24,423 bases of DNA, from NCBI GenBank assembly GCA_001629235.1, contig LUSA01000024.1, positions 1-24,423 of the forward strand, given 5' to 3'. A model generated the notes under the pieces. It had not been told where the DNA came from, made no database searches, and saw only the letters and a program-made list of their open reading frames with translations. A program made the position numbers and the translations under genes. This DNA comes from Marine group II euryarchaeote REDSEA-S43_B8 (GTDB taxonomy: Archaea; Thermoplasmatota; Poseidoniia; Poseidoniales; Thalassarchaeaceae). Shown here piece after piece: positions 23,710 to 24,423 of the stretch (within the stretch, counting starts at the first letter, position 1; every line of letters begins with the position of its first letter).

Positions 23710-24423
23710 TCAGTAAGTTATGCCCATTGTGGCGAGCTTCTCTGGTAGGTAAGTATCAGTGACGAAGTCTAGACCGTACTTTGCCAGAGACTGCTGCTCC
23801 GCTTTTTTCCCTATTTCTTGCATCAGTTGGATCTGCTCTTGCCACCAACCAGTAGCGAATCTTGGATCACTCAATTCTGCCTCCAGTGCATTCAGGTCCT
23901 GTTTTGTCAAATCGTCACTTGGAAGGTCGTAGGCTAGTATATCATCGGCTGTTATCCCTAGATATGTTGCCTCCTTAGTAGCTAAGTATTCTGAGATATG
24001 AGCAGTTTTGATTGCTCCATAGGCTATGCTAGCATAGATCCTGAATGACCAGGGGTCGCAGTCTGCGAAGACCAATATCGGCTTGTTCCACTCATCACTC
24101 ATTCTTCTCATAATCCTCCTAGTAGACCTTGCCGGTTGACCCTTTAGATGGACTAGAGCGCACCTCGCCTCCTCATCGAAACCATTCTCTACTAGCCTGT
24201 CGAACATTCCACCAGTCTCTATTGCCATCACGAAGTCGATATCCTCTTCCACCATCCTAAGCTTCTCTGACTCTACGTTATACGGAACCCCGTATCCAGA
24301 ATCACCTACGTCGTCTCTACAGTTAATCCTCATCCAGTCTCCTCTACGATTCCTCTCCTCAAAGGTGACGTTGCCGATGATTCTCGCACCGTCCTCCTCA
24401 GGCCTCAGACCGAAGTCCTCTCT
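23710..24423 (-). CDS. top6A: DNA topoisomerase VI subunit A, C-terminal part (5' end outside window)
   Basis: This is the catalytic, Spo11-like subunit of topoisomerase VI, the type IIB enzyme that relaxes and decatenates DNA in archaea. The 237 codons seen run open to the window edge, so the N-terminal winged-helix domain with the catalytic Tyr is missing; full proteins are about 365-390 residues. The visible part begins with GNVTFEERNRR, then the Toprim domain: FVMAIETGGMFDRLVENG with its Glu, and ILVFADCDPWSFRIYAS with the metal-binding DxD. After that come YLGITADDILAYDLP and the C-terminal FVTDTYLPEK, all typical. The Met at 24333 is internal. The Top6B partner is not in the window. A membrane-protein gene follows 18 bp downstream. 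Confidence 0.95.
   Translation of the reverse strand, partial: REDFGLRPEEDGARIIGNVTFEERNRRGDWMRINCRDDVGDSGYGVPYNVESEKLRMVEEDIDFVMAIETGGMFDRLVENGFDEEARCALVHLKGQPARSTRRIMRRMSDEWNKPILVFADCDPWSFRIYASIAYGAIKTAHISEYLATKEATYLGITADDILAYDLPSDDLTKQDLNALEAELSDPRFATGWWQEQIQLMQEIGKKAEQQSLAKYGLDFVTDTYLPEKLATMGITY

Noticed and set aside
23700..23712. T-run that could be a terminator
   Set aside because: The run is on the plus strand whereas both flanking genes run on the minus strand, so it is not in the correct orientation for either.
1..24423. CRISPR arrays, insertion sequences, prophage genes or attachment sites
   Set aside because: I saw no direct-repeat arrays, transposase or integrase motifs, or duplicated tRNA ends next to the two tRNA genes.

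Overview
The window looks like a piece of a planktonic euryarchaeal genome. The best guess is Marine Group II (Candidatus Poseidoniales) or a close Thermoplasmatota relative, but this is inference from gene content because I could not run a phylogeny. The archaeal markers are diphthine synthase (Dph5), a Trm5-type tRNA methyltransferase, RNA polymerase subunit P, a free-standing GMP synthase glutaminase subunit, an RFC-like clamp-loader subunit and topoisomerase VI subunit A. Bacterial- or eukaryote-like elements sit among them: UvrA, an OleC-like acyl-adenylating enzyme and an Sct1/Gpt2-type glycerolipid acyltransferase. Such a mixture is known for Marine Group II. Coding density is very high. 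No gene-free stretch exceeds about 150 bp, and I found no insertion sequences, CRISPR arrays or phage genes.

Layout. Bases 1-3056 (+) hold the 3' part of uvrA, a Bax-inhibitor-1/YccA membrane protein and a LysE-type exporter. Bases 3077-5958 (-) hold a methyltransferase-like protein, dph5 and two translationally coupled unknown genes. Bases 5957/6014-8873 (+) hold a trm5-like gene followed directly by an OleC-like ligase. tRNA-Asp(GTC) lies on the minus strand at 8882-8957. Bases 9037-11107 (+) hold an informational cluster: guaAA, rpoP with an extra zinc ribbon, and an RFC-small-subunit-like AAA+ protein. tRNA-Arg(CCT) lies on the minus strand at 11111-11188. Bases 11290-16854 (+) hold an unknown membrane protein, an SdhA-like flavoprotein, a HIT hydrolase, a PlsC/Sct1-like acyltransferase and a DUF2299-like protein. 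Bases 16913-22171 (+) encode a 1752-residue secreted, membrane-anchored surface protein. Bases 22175-24423 (-) hold an ArsR/COG1777-type regulator, a two-span membrane protein and the 3' part of top6A.

How it fits together. Most genes are housekeeping: DNA repair and topology, translation-factor and tRNA modification, transcription, GMP synthesis and clamp loading. The two lipid-related genes, the OleC-like ligase and the Sct1-like acyltransferase, suggest acyl (ester) lipid chemistry, which is unusual for an archaeon. The surface protein appears to be a seven-bladed beta-propeller with a von Willebrand A domain inserted between blades 4 and 5, followed by NEW3/CARDB-like Ig modules and a C-terminal anchor. 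I see no clear multi-gene defence or mobile system. The most promising unusual items are the propeller/VWA protein, the acyltransferase, the solo OleC homologue and the double-ribbon RpoP.
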